From contig CAZRQF010000011.1 of assembly GCA_964602275.1 (NCBI GenBank), positions 1 to 27,369 of the forward strand: a stretch of 27,369 nucleotides of DNA, read 5' to 3'. The notes below the pieces were generated by a model. That model made no database searches, was not told the origin of the DNA, and worked only from the letters and a program-made list of their open reading frames with translations. Position numbers and translations under genes: made by a program. Positions 1 to 8,198 of the stretch are shown one piece after another (the stretch's first letter is position 1; the number at the start of each line of letters is the position of its first letter). The stretch is from RGIG6291 sp964602275. Its GTDB lineage: Bacteria; Bacillota; Clostridia; TANB77; UBA1234.

Positions 1-2
1 GC

Positions 3-31
3 TCCTTTCACCCTTTTACAGGTGAATTATA
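3..31 (-). promoter_or_regulatory. Extended -10 promoter and RBS of a leftward gene off the left edge
   Basis: On the minus strand, TATAAT (26-31) is preceded by TG one base upstream, giving an extended -10 (TGCTATAAT). No good -35 is visible. An SD-like AAAGGAG follows at about 3-9, so a start codon is expected just outside the window. The coding sequence itself is not visible. Confidence 0.55.
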
Positions 32-156
32 GCACAACTATATATAAAAATAAAGATTGTATTTTTTTCTACTATCACCATTTTGGGCTATTAAATAGCA
101 AGCATAACGAGTTAATTTATAATCTTTTATTAATACTTCTGCATTATAACTCTTTT

Positions 157-179
157 CGACAACTTGTCGGCGCCGACAA
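157..179. repeat. GC-rich palindrome with three CGACAA half sites
   Basis: TTGTCGGCGCCGACAA (164-179) is a perfect 16-bp palindrome in otherwise AT-rich intergenic DNA. A further CGACAA at 157-162 forms a second, overlapping inverted repeat with TTGTCG at 164-169. No T-run follows, so it is not an intrinsic terminator. It looks like an operator for a dimeric regulator, or the base of a small RNA structure. The rest of 32-274 holds nothing else I can support. Confidence 0.5.
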
Positions 180-274
180 AATGTTCTAAAGCATTGATGT
201 TTTAAATATTTCTGCCTATTATATATTTTTTATTTAATTGATAGAACACAACAATTTTTAATCTATAAAACCAC

Positions 275-308
275 AAAAAAAAAATCAACCTTTTTTGGTT
301 GATTTTTT
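275..308 (-). terminator. Intrinsic terminator of ssrA
   Basis: The 8-bp stem AATCAACC / GGTTGATT (283-290 and 297-304) has a 6-base loop. Read on the minus strand it is followed by about ten U residues. It lies a few bases beyond the tmRNA CCA end. Confidence 0.85.
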
Positions 309-313
309 ATTTT

Positions 314-660
314 TGGTGGAGACGACGAGAATCGAACTCGTGTCCGAAAATCCTTCCACATAAACTTCTCCGAGTGCAGTTTGTTTTCTAGTTTTCCCTT
401 AATTAGTTGCAAACAAACAAGCTCCTAATCTTGGTAACTTTATAAATACCCACTATCTCAAAGTTTTGATAGCTTTGTTTCCACTTTATCGACGCCTAAC
501 TTTAGCCAAGTGGCACACCAAAGCAGACGAAGCCGCACTTAGGCAGCTAAAACTAAATTATTATTGTTAATTATTTTTTCTCTCGTTTTTTAGATGGCCT
601 ACGAGAATCCATCACTCGCTATTTATACTTCTAGATATCCGTCGAAACCATTGCGTCCCC
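314..660 (-). ncRNA. ssrA: Transfer-messenger RNA (tmRNA)
   Basis: This RNA acts as both tRNA and mRNA. It rescues stalled ribosomes and adds a degradation tag to the unfinished protein. The 5' end reads GGGGACGCAATGGTTTCGAC from 660, the classic tmRNA start. The 3' end carries the T-arm GTTCGATTC and finishes in CTCCACCA at 314. The length of 347 nt is normal. The tag frame ends ...LVLAA followed by TAA (stop at 539-541). Reading back in frame gives TREKIINNNNLVLAA from an ACG at 584-586, although the exact resume codon is uncertain. The VLAA end fits the usual hydrophobic-AA recognition end of ssrA tags; the run of four Asn is notable. The gene has its own promoter and terminator. Confidence 0.96.
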
Positions 661-670
661 ATGTGTTTTC

Positions 671-699
671 ATTATATCAGCTTTGCTTAAAAAAATCAA
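671..699 (-). promoter_or_regulatory. Sigma-A promoter of ssrA
   Basis: On the minus strand: -35 TTGATT (694-699), 17-bp spacer, -10 TATAAT (671-676). The mature 5' end at 660 lies 10 bases beyond the -10. It is divergent from, and overlaps, the promoter of the rightward gene at 766. Confidence 0.8.
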
Positions 700-727
700 T
701 TGCATTTGATTTTTAATATAGTATAAT
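700..727 (+). promoter_or_regulatory. Sigma-A promoter of the 766 gene
   Basis: -35 TTGCAT (700-705), 16-bp spacer, perfect -10 TATAAT (722-727). It lies 38 bases before the ATG, and an AGGAGG ribosome binding site follows at about 755-760. Confidence 0.75.
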
Positions 728-765
728 TATCTTATATCTTAATATTTACTTTTTAGGAGGTTATT

Positions 766-1404
766 ATGAAAAAAAGTGTAAAAGTTTTAGTACTTGTTAT
801 AGCTCTTGCAGTAATAGGTGTTTTAAGTTACTTTGTATATAATAAATTAAACCCTGATATTAGCAAAATGCCTTATGAAACCGTAACAAATGTTGAACAG
901 TTTTCTAATATTGTAACAGATTCATTTTTAGATATATTAATTGAAGCTAAAGAGTTCGATGTTTCTAAAATTAATTACGAAGAAATGCTACAAATAGCGA
1001 TGCGTATTTCAAGAGAGTTAGACTTACTAAAAGAAATGTCTAGCGAAACTAATTTTTATGAGTATGTTCCAGAAAGCACAGTTCACGAAATGATTTTTGA
1101 ACTTACAGGCAAAAAAGTTTCAAACCCTATTGATATAGAAGATTTTTACTATTTATATAACGAAACCGAAAAATACTATTACATCGTTCCAGTTGGCACT
1201 GACTGGATTCACATTGACGAAGTAAAAGAAATTCGCAGCGTAAATAGTGGCGAATACTATATTATAACTTGCAGCACTAGATTTTCTGAAGACGGTTATT
1301 CTTTTAACGATGCTGGCGATATTACTGTGACTTTAAAACATTGTCCTCAAAACAAATATATTCGTTATCAATTGGTAAGCATGGAGCATGCAAAAGCAAA
1401 TTAA
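766..1404 (+). CDS. Membrane-anchored protein of unknown function
   Basis: This 212-residue protein has one N-terminal hydrophobic segment (residues about 7-25) after a KK-containing start. There is no lipobox and no clear AXA cleavage site, so it is probably a signal anchor with an extracellular domain of about 185 residues. That domain is acidic and rich in Tyr and aromatic residues (a YYLYN / YYYIV stretch around 128-142), with alternating strands towards the end. A small alpha+beta fold of NTF2 or VirB8/TcpC type is conceivable from the layout (one TM helix, then about 150-180 residues). I see no diagnostic motif, and this is only a guess. The start is supported by AGGAGG six bases upstream and a consensus promoter. 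The gene is monocistronic, ends at a strong terminator, and is convergent with truA. The family is not recognised. Confidence 0.85.
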   Translation: MKKSVKVLVLVIALAVIGVLSYFVYNKLNPDISKMPYETVTNVEQFSNIVTDSFLDILIEAKEFDVSKINYEEMLQIAMRISRELDLLKEMSSETNFYEYVPESTVHEMIFELTGKKVSNPIDIEDFYYLYNETEKYYYIVPVGTDWIHIDEVKEIRSVNSGEYYIITCSTRFSEDGYSFNDAGDITVTLKHCPQNKYIRYQLVSMEHAKAN

Positions 1405-1412
1405 AAAATAAT

Positions 1413-1460
1413 ACTAGGTTAAGTAATGAATTTTATATTGCATTACTTAACCTAGTTTTT
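1413..1460. terminator. Bidirectional intrinsic terminator between the 766 gene and truA
   Basis: A perfect 16-bp stem (1413-1428 and 1441-1456) has a 12-base loop. A T-run follows on the plus strand and an A-rich stretch precedes it, so it can end transcription from both convergent genes. The truA stop codon (1460-1462) lies directly beside it. Confidence 0.9.
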
Positions 1461-2197
1461 TAATACTCAACTTTTACTAAATATAGTCCATGTGGTGGCA
1501 ATGTTTTTCCTGCTCTTTGTCTATCTTTTGAATTAATAATATCTTCTAAGTCTTCTAGTGCTATTTTGCCAAGCCCAACATCAACAATAGTGCCTGAAAT
1601 AATTCTAACCATGTTGTATAAAAATCCATTACCTGTTAGCTCAATTATAATTCTTTCACCGTTTTCTATCACTTTACAATTACTTAAAATTCTCACAGTA
1701 CTTTTCTTTTCGCTTCCACCTGATGATTTAAAACCTGCAAAATCATGCTCGCCTTCAAAAAGTTTAACTGCTTTTTTCATCTTTTCCACATCTAATTTAT
1801 AAGGCATGTGAAACTCTCTATATCTTTCTAAAGCCGATGGGAACTCACTATTGTTTATAATATATCTATATGTTTTAAGTTTGCAATTATACCTTGCATG
1901 AAATCTTTCGTCTACTTCTTCTGCTTTTTTTATAACAATGCTTTTTGGCAATTTTGAGTTTATGGCATATGGAATTTGCTTTGTTGCTATATTAGTATTA
2001 GTGTGAAAGTTTGCAACTTGCCCCAGCGCATGCACGCCCGCATCAGTTCTTCCAGAAGCAATCAACTTTACCTCTTCACCCGTAATTTCTTTTATGGCGT
2101 TTTCAATTTCAGTTTGTATACTAACCTTTTCTTTTTGACTTTGCCACCCCGGAAAGTTCTTTCCGTCATATTCAATTGTTAATCTAATATTTCTCAT
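1460..2197 (-). CDS. truA: tRNA pseudouridine synthase A
   Basis: TruA converts uridines 38-40 in the anticodon stem-loop of tRNAs to pseudouridine in the cytoplasm. The 245-residue length is normal. The N-terminus has the family pattern of a YDG motif (10-12) followed by GWQ (17-19). The catalytic motif GRTDAGVHA has its nucleophile at Asp52. The C-terminal half has the expected NGFLYNMVR motif and ends shortly after a PPHGLYL-type motif. The start has an AGGAAGG ribosome binding site and its own promoter, and the gene is monocistronic. Nothing about it is unusual. In many Firmicutes truA lies in the ribosomal-protein/ecf region; here it stands alone. Confidence 0.97.
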   Translation of the reverse strand: MRNIRLTIEYDGKNFPGWQSQKEKVSIQTEIENAIKEITGEEVKLIASGRTDAGVHALGQVANFHTNTNIATKQIPYAINSKLPKSIVIKKAEEVDERFHARYNCKLKTYRYIINNSEFPSALERYREFHMPYKLDVEKMKKAVKLFEGEHDFAGFKSSGGSEKKSTVRILSNCKVIENGERIIIELTGNGFLYNMVRIISGTIVDVGLGKIALEDLEDIINSKDRQRAGKTLPPHGLYLVKVEY

Positions 2198-2224
2198 AAC
2201 ACATACTCATCCTTCCTAAAATGC

Positions 2225-2253
2225 ATTTTAGCACAAAAAAGCAAAAGTAGCAA
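2225..2253 (-). promoter_or_regulatory. Sigma-A promoter of truA
   Basis: On the minus strand: -35 TTGCTA (2248-2253), 17-bp spacer, -10 TAAAAT (2225-2230). It is divergent from the promoter of the 2333 gene, about 30 bases away. Confidence 0.65.
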
Positions 2254-2283
2254 TGCGTAACACTTCTATCTACAACACAATGA

Positions 2284-2312
2284 TTGCTTTTAATTCTTTG
2301 CTGTGCTATAAT
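2284..2312 (+). promoter_or_regulatory. Sigma-A promoter of the 2333 gene
   Basis: -35 TTGCTT (2284-2289), 17-bp spacer, perfect -10 TATAAT (2307-2312). A GAGGTG ribosome binding site (2320-2325) lies 7 bases before the ATG, so the leader is very short. Confidence 0.75.
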
Positions 2313-2332
2313 TCCATTTGAGGTGAATTAGC

Positions 2333-3385
2333 ATGGAAGATGCAAAAAAAGCTTTTGTTTCTGGTAAGCTTAGCGGCACTCGCTCTATGGTTTCTGATAT
2401 TGAGTCGCTTAGTGACCCAGACGATGTTGAAAAATTTTTACTTGAGTTTTCGTCAATTAAATTTGAGTTTGATACTAATAATCCAATTAAATATATAAAT
2501 GATGATCAGGACTTTCTTGAATGCCTAGAGATTATTGATTCTAGCAAATATATTAGTATTCATCCTACTCCTAGCTTTTCTAGGCTTTATATTACAACTG
2601 ACGATAAGTGTACTTATATTATTCGTTTAAATAAAGTTAGCACGGCACTTATTGCTACTTTTATTGCTAAAGAACAACCAATTAAGTTTGCACTTAATTC
2701 GTTTGCTTTTATTAAATGGTGTAATTCTAAAAATATTGATATGAGAAATATTTTCGATATTCCTACTTATATTAAGCTACTTACAAACGATGTTGACCCA
2801 TTTAAAACAGTTGACGATTACATTACCCAATATACTTCATACGCTCTATCTGAAACTGATAACGAAACAAACAGCATTATTATAGGTAACTTTATTTATG
2901 AGTTTGGTAAATATTTAGAAAACTATATCGACAAATTTGAACTTTCTACGGTTTGCAAATCAATTAATGAAAATACTTATTTTGAAGGTTCTACATTTAA
3001 TAATTCTGGTAAGTGTATTATTAATGTTTCGTATACTAACCTTGACGAAACTATCAATACTATTGCAAATGATATTCAAAAAAAATATGAAAAAAATGTT
3101 TATGTTGTTTCTCCGCTTAACCGTATTGCACCAAAATTTGGGCATACCACATCTGCTCTTATTAAAGAGTTATATAGCGAAGACATTGTAATTAGCTTAT
3201 TAAACGAATTTTATAATAACAATATTCCTACAAAACTTAATGACGACAACTCTTTTACAATAACTTGCAAATATAAAAATTTTAGCAATGTTTTATCTAT
3301 TACTAATGCAATTTTAAATGAAGTGTTTTTTGTATTATTTAGTCAAAGTCCTGAAATTCATTTAGATTGTTTTTTAAAAGAATAG
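2333..3385 (+). CDS. Hypothetical soluble protein
   Basis: This 350-residue protein has no signal peptide and no membrane segment, so it is probably cytoplasmic. The composition is acidic and very rich in Asn, Asp, Ile and Ser. I recognise no family. Residues about 115-175 (a KFALNSFAF.. segment, then a FDIPTYIKLL.. segment) loosely resemble the second half of a DEDD-type 3'-5' exonuclease fold, but I see no set of catalytic acids. I treat that only as a hint of an inactive or chance match. The start is fixed by a GAGGTG site and a consensus promoter. The gene is monocistronic, convergent with the T4SS locus, and shares a bidirectional terminator with it, so it is not part of that operon. Whether it acts with the secretion machine, for example as a regulator or substrate, cannot be told from the sequence. 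Confidence 0.85.
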   Translation: MEDAKKAFVSGKLSGTRSMVSDIESLSDPDDVEKFLLEFSSIKFEFDTNNPIKYINDDQDFLECLEIIDSSKYISIHPTPSFSRLYITTDDKCTYIIRLNKVSTALIATFIAKEQPIKFALNSFAFIKWCNSKNIDMRNIFDIPTYIKLLTNDVDPFKTVDDYITQYTSYALSETDNETNSIIIGNFIYEFGKYLENYIDKFELSTVCKSINENTYFEGSTFNNSGKCIINVSYTNLDETINTIANDIQKKYEKNVYVVSPLNRIAPKFGHTTSALIKELYSEDIVISLLNEFYNNNIPTKLNDDNSFTITCKYKNFSNVLSITNAILNEVFFVLFSQSPEIHLDCFLKE

Positions 3386-3391
3386 TTATAT

Positions 3392-3434
3392 AAAAAAGAA
3401 GATACATTAAACTATAAAATGTATCTTCTTTTTT
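3392..3434. terminator. Bidirectional terminator ending the T4SS operon
   Basis: A 17-bp stem (3392-3408 and 3418-3434) has a 9-base loop and A/T-runs on both sides, and works for both converging transcripts. The stop codon of the last VirB6-like gene (3435-3437) abuts the stem, so this marks the 3' end of the secretion operon. Confidence 0.9.
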
Positions 3435-6400
3435 TTATTTGTTATTAGTATCGTTACGCTTTTTAGCCGTTTCTTCTATTGCTTTTTTATACGCTTCGTC
3501 TAATCTCTTTTTGTATTCTTCTTTTTGCATTTTAGCAGTCTTTTCAGCATCCCATTTCATATCTCGATTAATCTTGTTTTGTAAGAATTGCTCTTTAAGC
3601 TTATTAGACATTCTTGATGCACCCTCTGAGCTCAACATTGTTGTAAGTTCAGCATCTGAGAATGAGCCTGCCACAACCACTTCAACAGTTTCCATCTCGC
3701 CAGTATAAGGGTTTCTCATCTTCACCTTTCTCTTATGAGTTGTTTCGTCATACGCTGCCTCTGCAAGTTTATCAAATGCCGCCGCACCTGCAAGAGCACC
3801 TGCTAAACCTTCTTTTAGTGTATCGTCACTATCACTAAGACCTATCGTCACTCCTGCACCTATTGGTGCTCCAACAACTGTTGCCGTTGTCGTTTGAATA
3901 GTTCTACCTATTTCTTTTGCTTGCTTACGCTCAGCAATATTTTTTGCTTCTAGCAATTCATCTTTTGTCATGCCATCAATTTTGTTTTTATAAATATCGT
4001 TATTTTCACTTACCATTTCAGCTGCAAAATCCATAAGAATGCTCTTCTCACGAGTATTTTTTTCCTGTCTTTTCCTTATTATTTCTTTTACTTGAACTTC
4101 TTCTGTAACACCAAGCCTTTCTTGCTCTTGTTCCATCTTTTTCACATCGACTATTGAAATAATATCTGATAATTCAGAAATTTCTTTTTCTTGTCGTTTC
4201 TCTTCTGATTTACTATCTAAGCTTCCAGTTTCTCTTATTTCTTCTTCACGGCTTGTCATAATTTCTTCGGTTTCATCTATTACATCTCTTGCAATCTTAC
4301 ATACTTTTGTAAGTTCTTCTTTCTTTGGTGCCATATTTTTATTTTCTTTATAACGCCATTCTCTACCTTTTGTACTAGATTCTCCATAGCCTTTTTTACA
4401 AACCGCCTCAGCAATCGCATATCTAAATTCGCCTAAATCTTCTCCAACATATGATGCCATTCTTTCAAACTTATCATCATTTAACTGATTTTTAAATGCG
4501 TAATTTGCCGAAGTCATAAGCTCGTTTGCATCATATTTACCAGAGTTAACATCTTTTAGCATACATACACTAAGTGCCATTTTATACTGGTCTTTAGTAA
4601 ATTTTTTGTCTTTGCCATAAACATCTGTAAGAAGTTTTGCTGCTCTTTCTTCTAAGTCTTTATCGCCACTTTCAATATTAGATTTATCTGCAATTACAAT
4701 CTTACTACTTAATCTATCATATCTATTTCTTGCATTTTGAATTTCAGTTTTTACATCAGCTTCTTTTGTATTTCTTGCAGTCAAGCTAGTATTTACCATT
4801 GGTTTTGCCATCTGAGCATATAATGACAATTTAACAGTTCTTATATCTTGTTTTGGCAATATTCTCTCAAGTTCCATTGTTAATTCCATATCAATCTGCT
4901 GTTTTGTCTTATGCTTAGATACAGCATCATATGCTGCAGTATTCCTTGCATTTTGCAATGCCTTGAATGTTTTATTATCTATTTTCAAATCTTTAAGCAA
5001 ATTATTATATTTACCTTCTGATTTTGCTTTTTCGATTGTCGCCATTGCTTTTGTTATTTGTTCTGGACTTGCCAAGTCTAAATGATTTAAAACTTGAATT
5101 GAAGTGCCAATTTCTTTTGCCTCAGTATCGCCAAATTCGTCGTATTCTGATTTATAATGCTTCAATTCACTTGCAGCTGGCACTTTATATTCTTTCTGTT
5201 TTTCGCCAATTACATCTACAAGCTTAGATTTCAAATCATATTTTTTAGCTTCTCGACCATATTGAATAGCTGTATGCAAGTGGCTTCCTGCACCAACAAC
5301 ATTGTCTGCTACACTTGTTACCGCATTTTTAGTAAATGTAATCGCAGCTGCTGTCTTTACGGCTGTTTGTGCAAGTGATGGAGTTGTTTGTGAGTCATAA
5401 CCTAAGATCTTCTTCAATATACTTTCACCATTAAACAAGAACGACACACCAACAATCATAAGTATCCAATCGTTATTAGTATCACCTGCTGCAATTACTG
5501 TTGCACTAGTAAATGAATAAATAACTGCATGTATTGATTGAACAAATATCGTTATTAAAATTTCTTTTGTCCATTTTGAAAAAGCTCCACCCGTTTTTAT
5601 ATTTGCAACTTTTTCTAACACATGTACTACCATTATAACTGGGAATATTACAAGCAAGAACGCTACCATAAACAATCTCTTATAATACATAACAGCTATT
5701 ATTACTAATTGGAACGCCATTATCAAATATATAAATGCATATGATAATCTTTTTGTTGTATGAGCTCTTTTTGCCATTACCGCCATATATCCCTTATCGT
5801 TTTCGGCAAATGGATATAACTCCATATTTTTAGTTTCTTCGCTAACAACTTCGTCAGTTGACAAGCCAGATTTTTCATCCGGATCTTTATATTCAATATT
5901 AACATTTGAGTTATCCATATTTTGTATAGTTGCACCAACCATAGAAACAAATGCACTATTAATCTCTATTGCATACCTAATTACTACTGGGAATATAAAT
6001 AGTATTATAATACCTGTAACCCATTGTACAAACATTTCTTTGTAAATAGATTTTTTTGCCGCCGTAGAATTCATTACAATTCTAATGCCCATGTATAGCA
6101 AAATTATTAAATATGCAACTACTGCAATCATTGTAAAGTTAGAAAACCATTTGTTTATATTAGTAGCAAAAGTTTGTATAAAAGAGTTTTGCTCTTCTCC
6201 TTCTTTTAAACTTTTTGTAAATAAGTTTAGCTTTGTAAGTGGATATTCGTCAAATATTATCGTATCTATTGAAACAGTATTGTTCGTATCGTTTTCATCT
6301 ATCCAACCTAACGCTGAATCCATTGTAATTACAATTCCATTTGCAATATTTCTAACGCAAAAAGACATCAAATATTCTAGTCTATCAAACAATGTTGGGT

Positions 6401-8180
6401 CTTTTTCGCCACCCATATGTACTTCTTTAACACCAAAACTAGATTGAGATTCTAAAATTGCATAAACATTTTCTTTTTCAACTTCATGATCTCTAATTTC
6501 TATAAGTTCGTCATTTATATATGTAATTTCAAAAGTACAATTATTTGTAGGATACCCTAGAGTTTGTGCGGTATTTAAGACATATACTTTTCCTTTTACA
6601 AATGGAAATGCAGTTTTTTCGTATTCTGTATATTCACCATTATCATATTTTATATTTTCACATGAACTATCCTCGCAAATACCGTCCGTCTTTACCCCCG
6701 CATGTCTGATTCTTTGTTGAGCAAAATGTCCGTGACCGACGATATCTTCATTTCCCACATCATATCTTGCTAAATATACAGTTACATCATCCACAGCCTT
6801 AGTGCCGTTAGCTTTTATTTTGACAACATATGTACCACTTTTATTTACTGTAAACAATATTTCGTTTAATGTATTTGTGTTATATTTTCCATTCACTTTT
6901 TTTATAGCCTGAGTATCGCCAATACTTCCAAATTGTAATTCATATGTTCCTTCAGGCATTTCCATGTTTGCTCCTAAGTAATCCGCAAGATTACTGCCAT
7001 CGTTTGTTATTTGTGTAAAACATTGAATTGATTTATCTACTTCTACACCGTTACTTACTAATATGCTTTTTCCCACGGCCTGATAGCTACTTGTAATTTT
7101 ATTATATATATATATTCCTACATATAAATCATGGTTTGCTTGTGATATATAATCACTACCCCAATATAAATATCCTTCAGATGTATAGTCAGATAAATTC
7201 AACTTATCCGCATAACTTGCCATAGATACATAATTTATAGTTTTAGTAGAATTATTTTTTATATACCCTACTAATTTATCTGAAATCTCATCTCCAAATA
7301 TTCTCCTATTGCCATTACTATCTTTATACTCTAGTTGAAAATATATTTTTTCTAATTTTTTTGTATCTCCATACTCCGATATAAATCCTGTTCTTATTGC
7401 ACTAGCAATCTCCTTCTGTGTTTTATTAAATACAAAATTTCCATTTTCTATTTTTACGGTTAATCCTAAATTGCTTATTGCATCAGCCATCGTCATTGCG
7501 CTTGTATTTACTATGCTAGCATCAAAATTAGTTTTAAGTGAATTTACCTTTTGAAGCTCATTTTCATTAATTCTTGCAACATCAAAACCAAATCCTTTTA
7601 ATAATTCTCTATCAGTTGTTTTATTAAGGTCATAAGTTTGTAATCCACTTTCCTTAAACATTAAAACCTTTCCATTGCCAACATACATGCCACAATATCC
7701 ATAGCCACCATTTTTCTTTTCTATTAGCATGTCTCCAGGTTTAAGCTCATTTTTATACTTATCCCAATTCTTTGCAATATACCAATCGCCATTTGAAATA
7801 TCATCAAAATAGTTAAATTTCGCATCACGCTTATTTTTTATGTCATTATATACATCTTTTTGTTCATATACTTTTCCGTCTTTAGACATATCTAGTCCCA
7901 AAACTTCGTGATATATATACATACAAAAAGTATCGTCACTAAAATAAAGCATCGTATTGTTTTTATCCGCAACATACATCGTCTGATTTGTGTACCCCGA
8001 ATACACTTTTTCTTCGTCAGAATCTTCTGTGTATATAAACCTGTCAGAATACTTGGTCATGCCATTACTAAAGCTATTTATTGCATTTTCAAATTCTTCT
8101 CTAGTTACTGCCATAACAGTTGAAGAAAGGATTACCAATAATGTTATAACTAGTAATACTATAAATTTATTTTTTTTCAT
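3435..8180 (-). CDS. Giant VirB6/TrbL-like T4SS membrane protein with degenerate NlpC/P60 domain (VirB6-like 5)
   Basis: Last and largest of the five paralogues, about 1581 residues. The start chosen is the ATG at 8180, 8 bases after AAAGGAG and followed by MKKNK and a signal peptide (cleavage near VMA, 22-24). A GTG at 8189 would lie on the SD. Residues about 55-190 resemble NlpC/P60: a YIYHEVLGL helix, KPGD (147-150) and GMYVGNGK (164-171). The positions expected to hold the catalytic Cys and His appear to be Asp82 and Tyr162. Residues about 250-560 look beta-rich and include a Cys pair (502, 507). The shared VSIDTIIF motif is at about 636-643. The VirB6-like membrane core is at about 680-925, with YYKR, IFP, WTKE and QSIHAVIY. 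A cytoplasmic tail of about 650 residues follows; it is Lys/Glu-rich and helical, with one Gly/Ala-rich segment. By family role it is an inner-membrane channel part. Cell-wall binding by the dead domain is inference. Confidence 0.85.
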   Translation of the reverse strand: MKKNKFIVLLVITLLVILSSTVMAVTREEFENAINSFSNGMTKYSDRFIYTEDSDEEKVYSGYTNQTMYVADKNNTMLYFSDDTFCMYIYHEVLGLDMSKDGKVYEQKDVYNDIKNKRDAKFNYFDDISNGDWYIAKNWDKYKNELKPGDMLIEKKNGGYGYCGMYVGNGKVLMFKESGLQTYDLNKTTDRELLKGFGFDVARINENELQKVNSLKTNFDASIVNTSAMTMADAISNLGLTVKIENGNFVFNKTQKEIASAIRTGFISEYGDTKKLEKIYFQLEYKDSNGNRRIFGDEISDKLVGYIKNNSTKTINYVSMASYADKLNLSDYTSEGYLYWGSDYISQANHDLYVGIYIYNKITSSYQAVGKSILVSNGVEVDKSIQCFTQITNDGSNLADYLGANMEMPEGTYELQFGSIGDTQAIKKVNGKYNTNTLNEILFTVNKSGTYVVKIKANGTKAVDDVTVYLARYDVGNEDIVGHGHFAQQRIRHAGVKTDGICEDSSCENIKYDNGEYTEYEKTAFPFVKGKVYVLNTAQTLGYPTNNCTFEITYINDELIEIRDHEVEKENVYAILESQSSFGVKEVHMGGEKDPTLFDRLEYLMSFCVRNIANGIVITMDSALGWIDENDTNNTVSIDTIIFDEYPLTKLNLFTKSLKEGEEQNSFIQTFATNINKWFSNFTMIAVVAYLIILLYMGIRIVMNSTAAKKSIYKEMFVQWVTGIIILFIFPVVIRYAIEINSAFVSMVGATIQNMDNSNVNIEYKDPDEKSGLSTDEVVSEETKNMELYPFAENDKGYMAVMAKRAHTTKRLSYAFIYLIMAFQLVIIAVMYYKRLFMVAFLLVIFPVIMVVHVLEKVANIKTGGAFSKWTKEILITIFVQSIHAVIYSFTSATVIAAGDTNNDWILMIVGVSFLFNGESILKKILGYDSQTTPSLAQTAVKTAAAITFTKNAVTSVADNVVGAGSHLHTAIQYGREAKKYDLKSKLVDVIGEKQKEYKVPAASELKHYKSEYDEFGDTEAKEIGTSIQVLNHLDLASPEQITKAMATIEKAKSEGKYNNLLKDLKIDNKTFKALQNARNTAAYDAVSKHKTKQQIDMELTMELERILPKQDIRTVKLSLYAQMAKPMVNTSLTARNTKEADVKTEIQNARNRYDRLSSKIVIADKSNIESGDKDLEERAAKLLTDVYGKDKKFTKDQYKMALSVCMLKDVNSGKYDANELMTSANYAFKNQLNDDKFERMASYVGEDLGEFRYAIAEAVCKKGYGESSTKGREWRYKENKNMAPKKEELTKVCKIARDVIDETEEIMTSREEEIRETGSLDSKSEEKRQEKEISELSDIISIVDVKKMEQEQERLGVTEEVQVKEIIRKRQEKNTREKSILMDFAAEMVSENNDIYKNKIDGMTKDELLEAKNIAERKQAKEIGRTIQTTTATVVGAPIGAGVTIGLSDSDDTLKEGLAGALAGAAAFDKLAEAAYDETTHKRKVKMRNPYTGEMETVEVVVAGSFSDAELTTMLSSEGASRMSNKLKEQFLQNKINRDMKWDAEKTAKMQKEEYKKRLDEAYKKAIEETAKKRNDTNNK

Positions 8181-8198
8181 TATCAGCACTCCTTTCTT

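Noticed and set aside
6085..6447. Plus-strand open frames of 60-120 codons across the VirB6-like genes
   Set aside because: They mirror the membrane-coding stretches on the opposite strand and lack SD sites and promoters.
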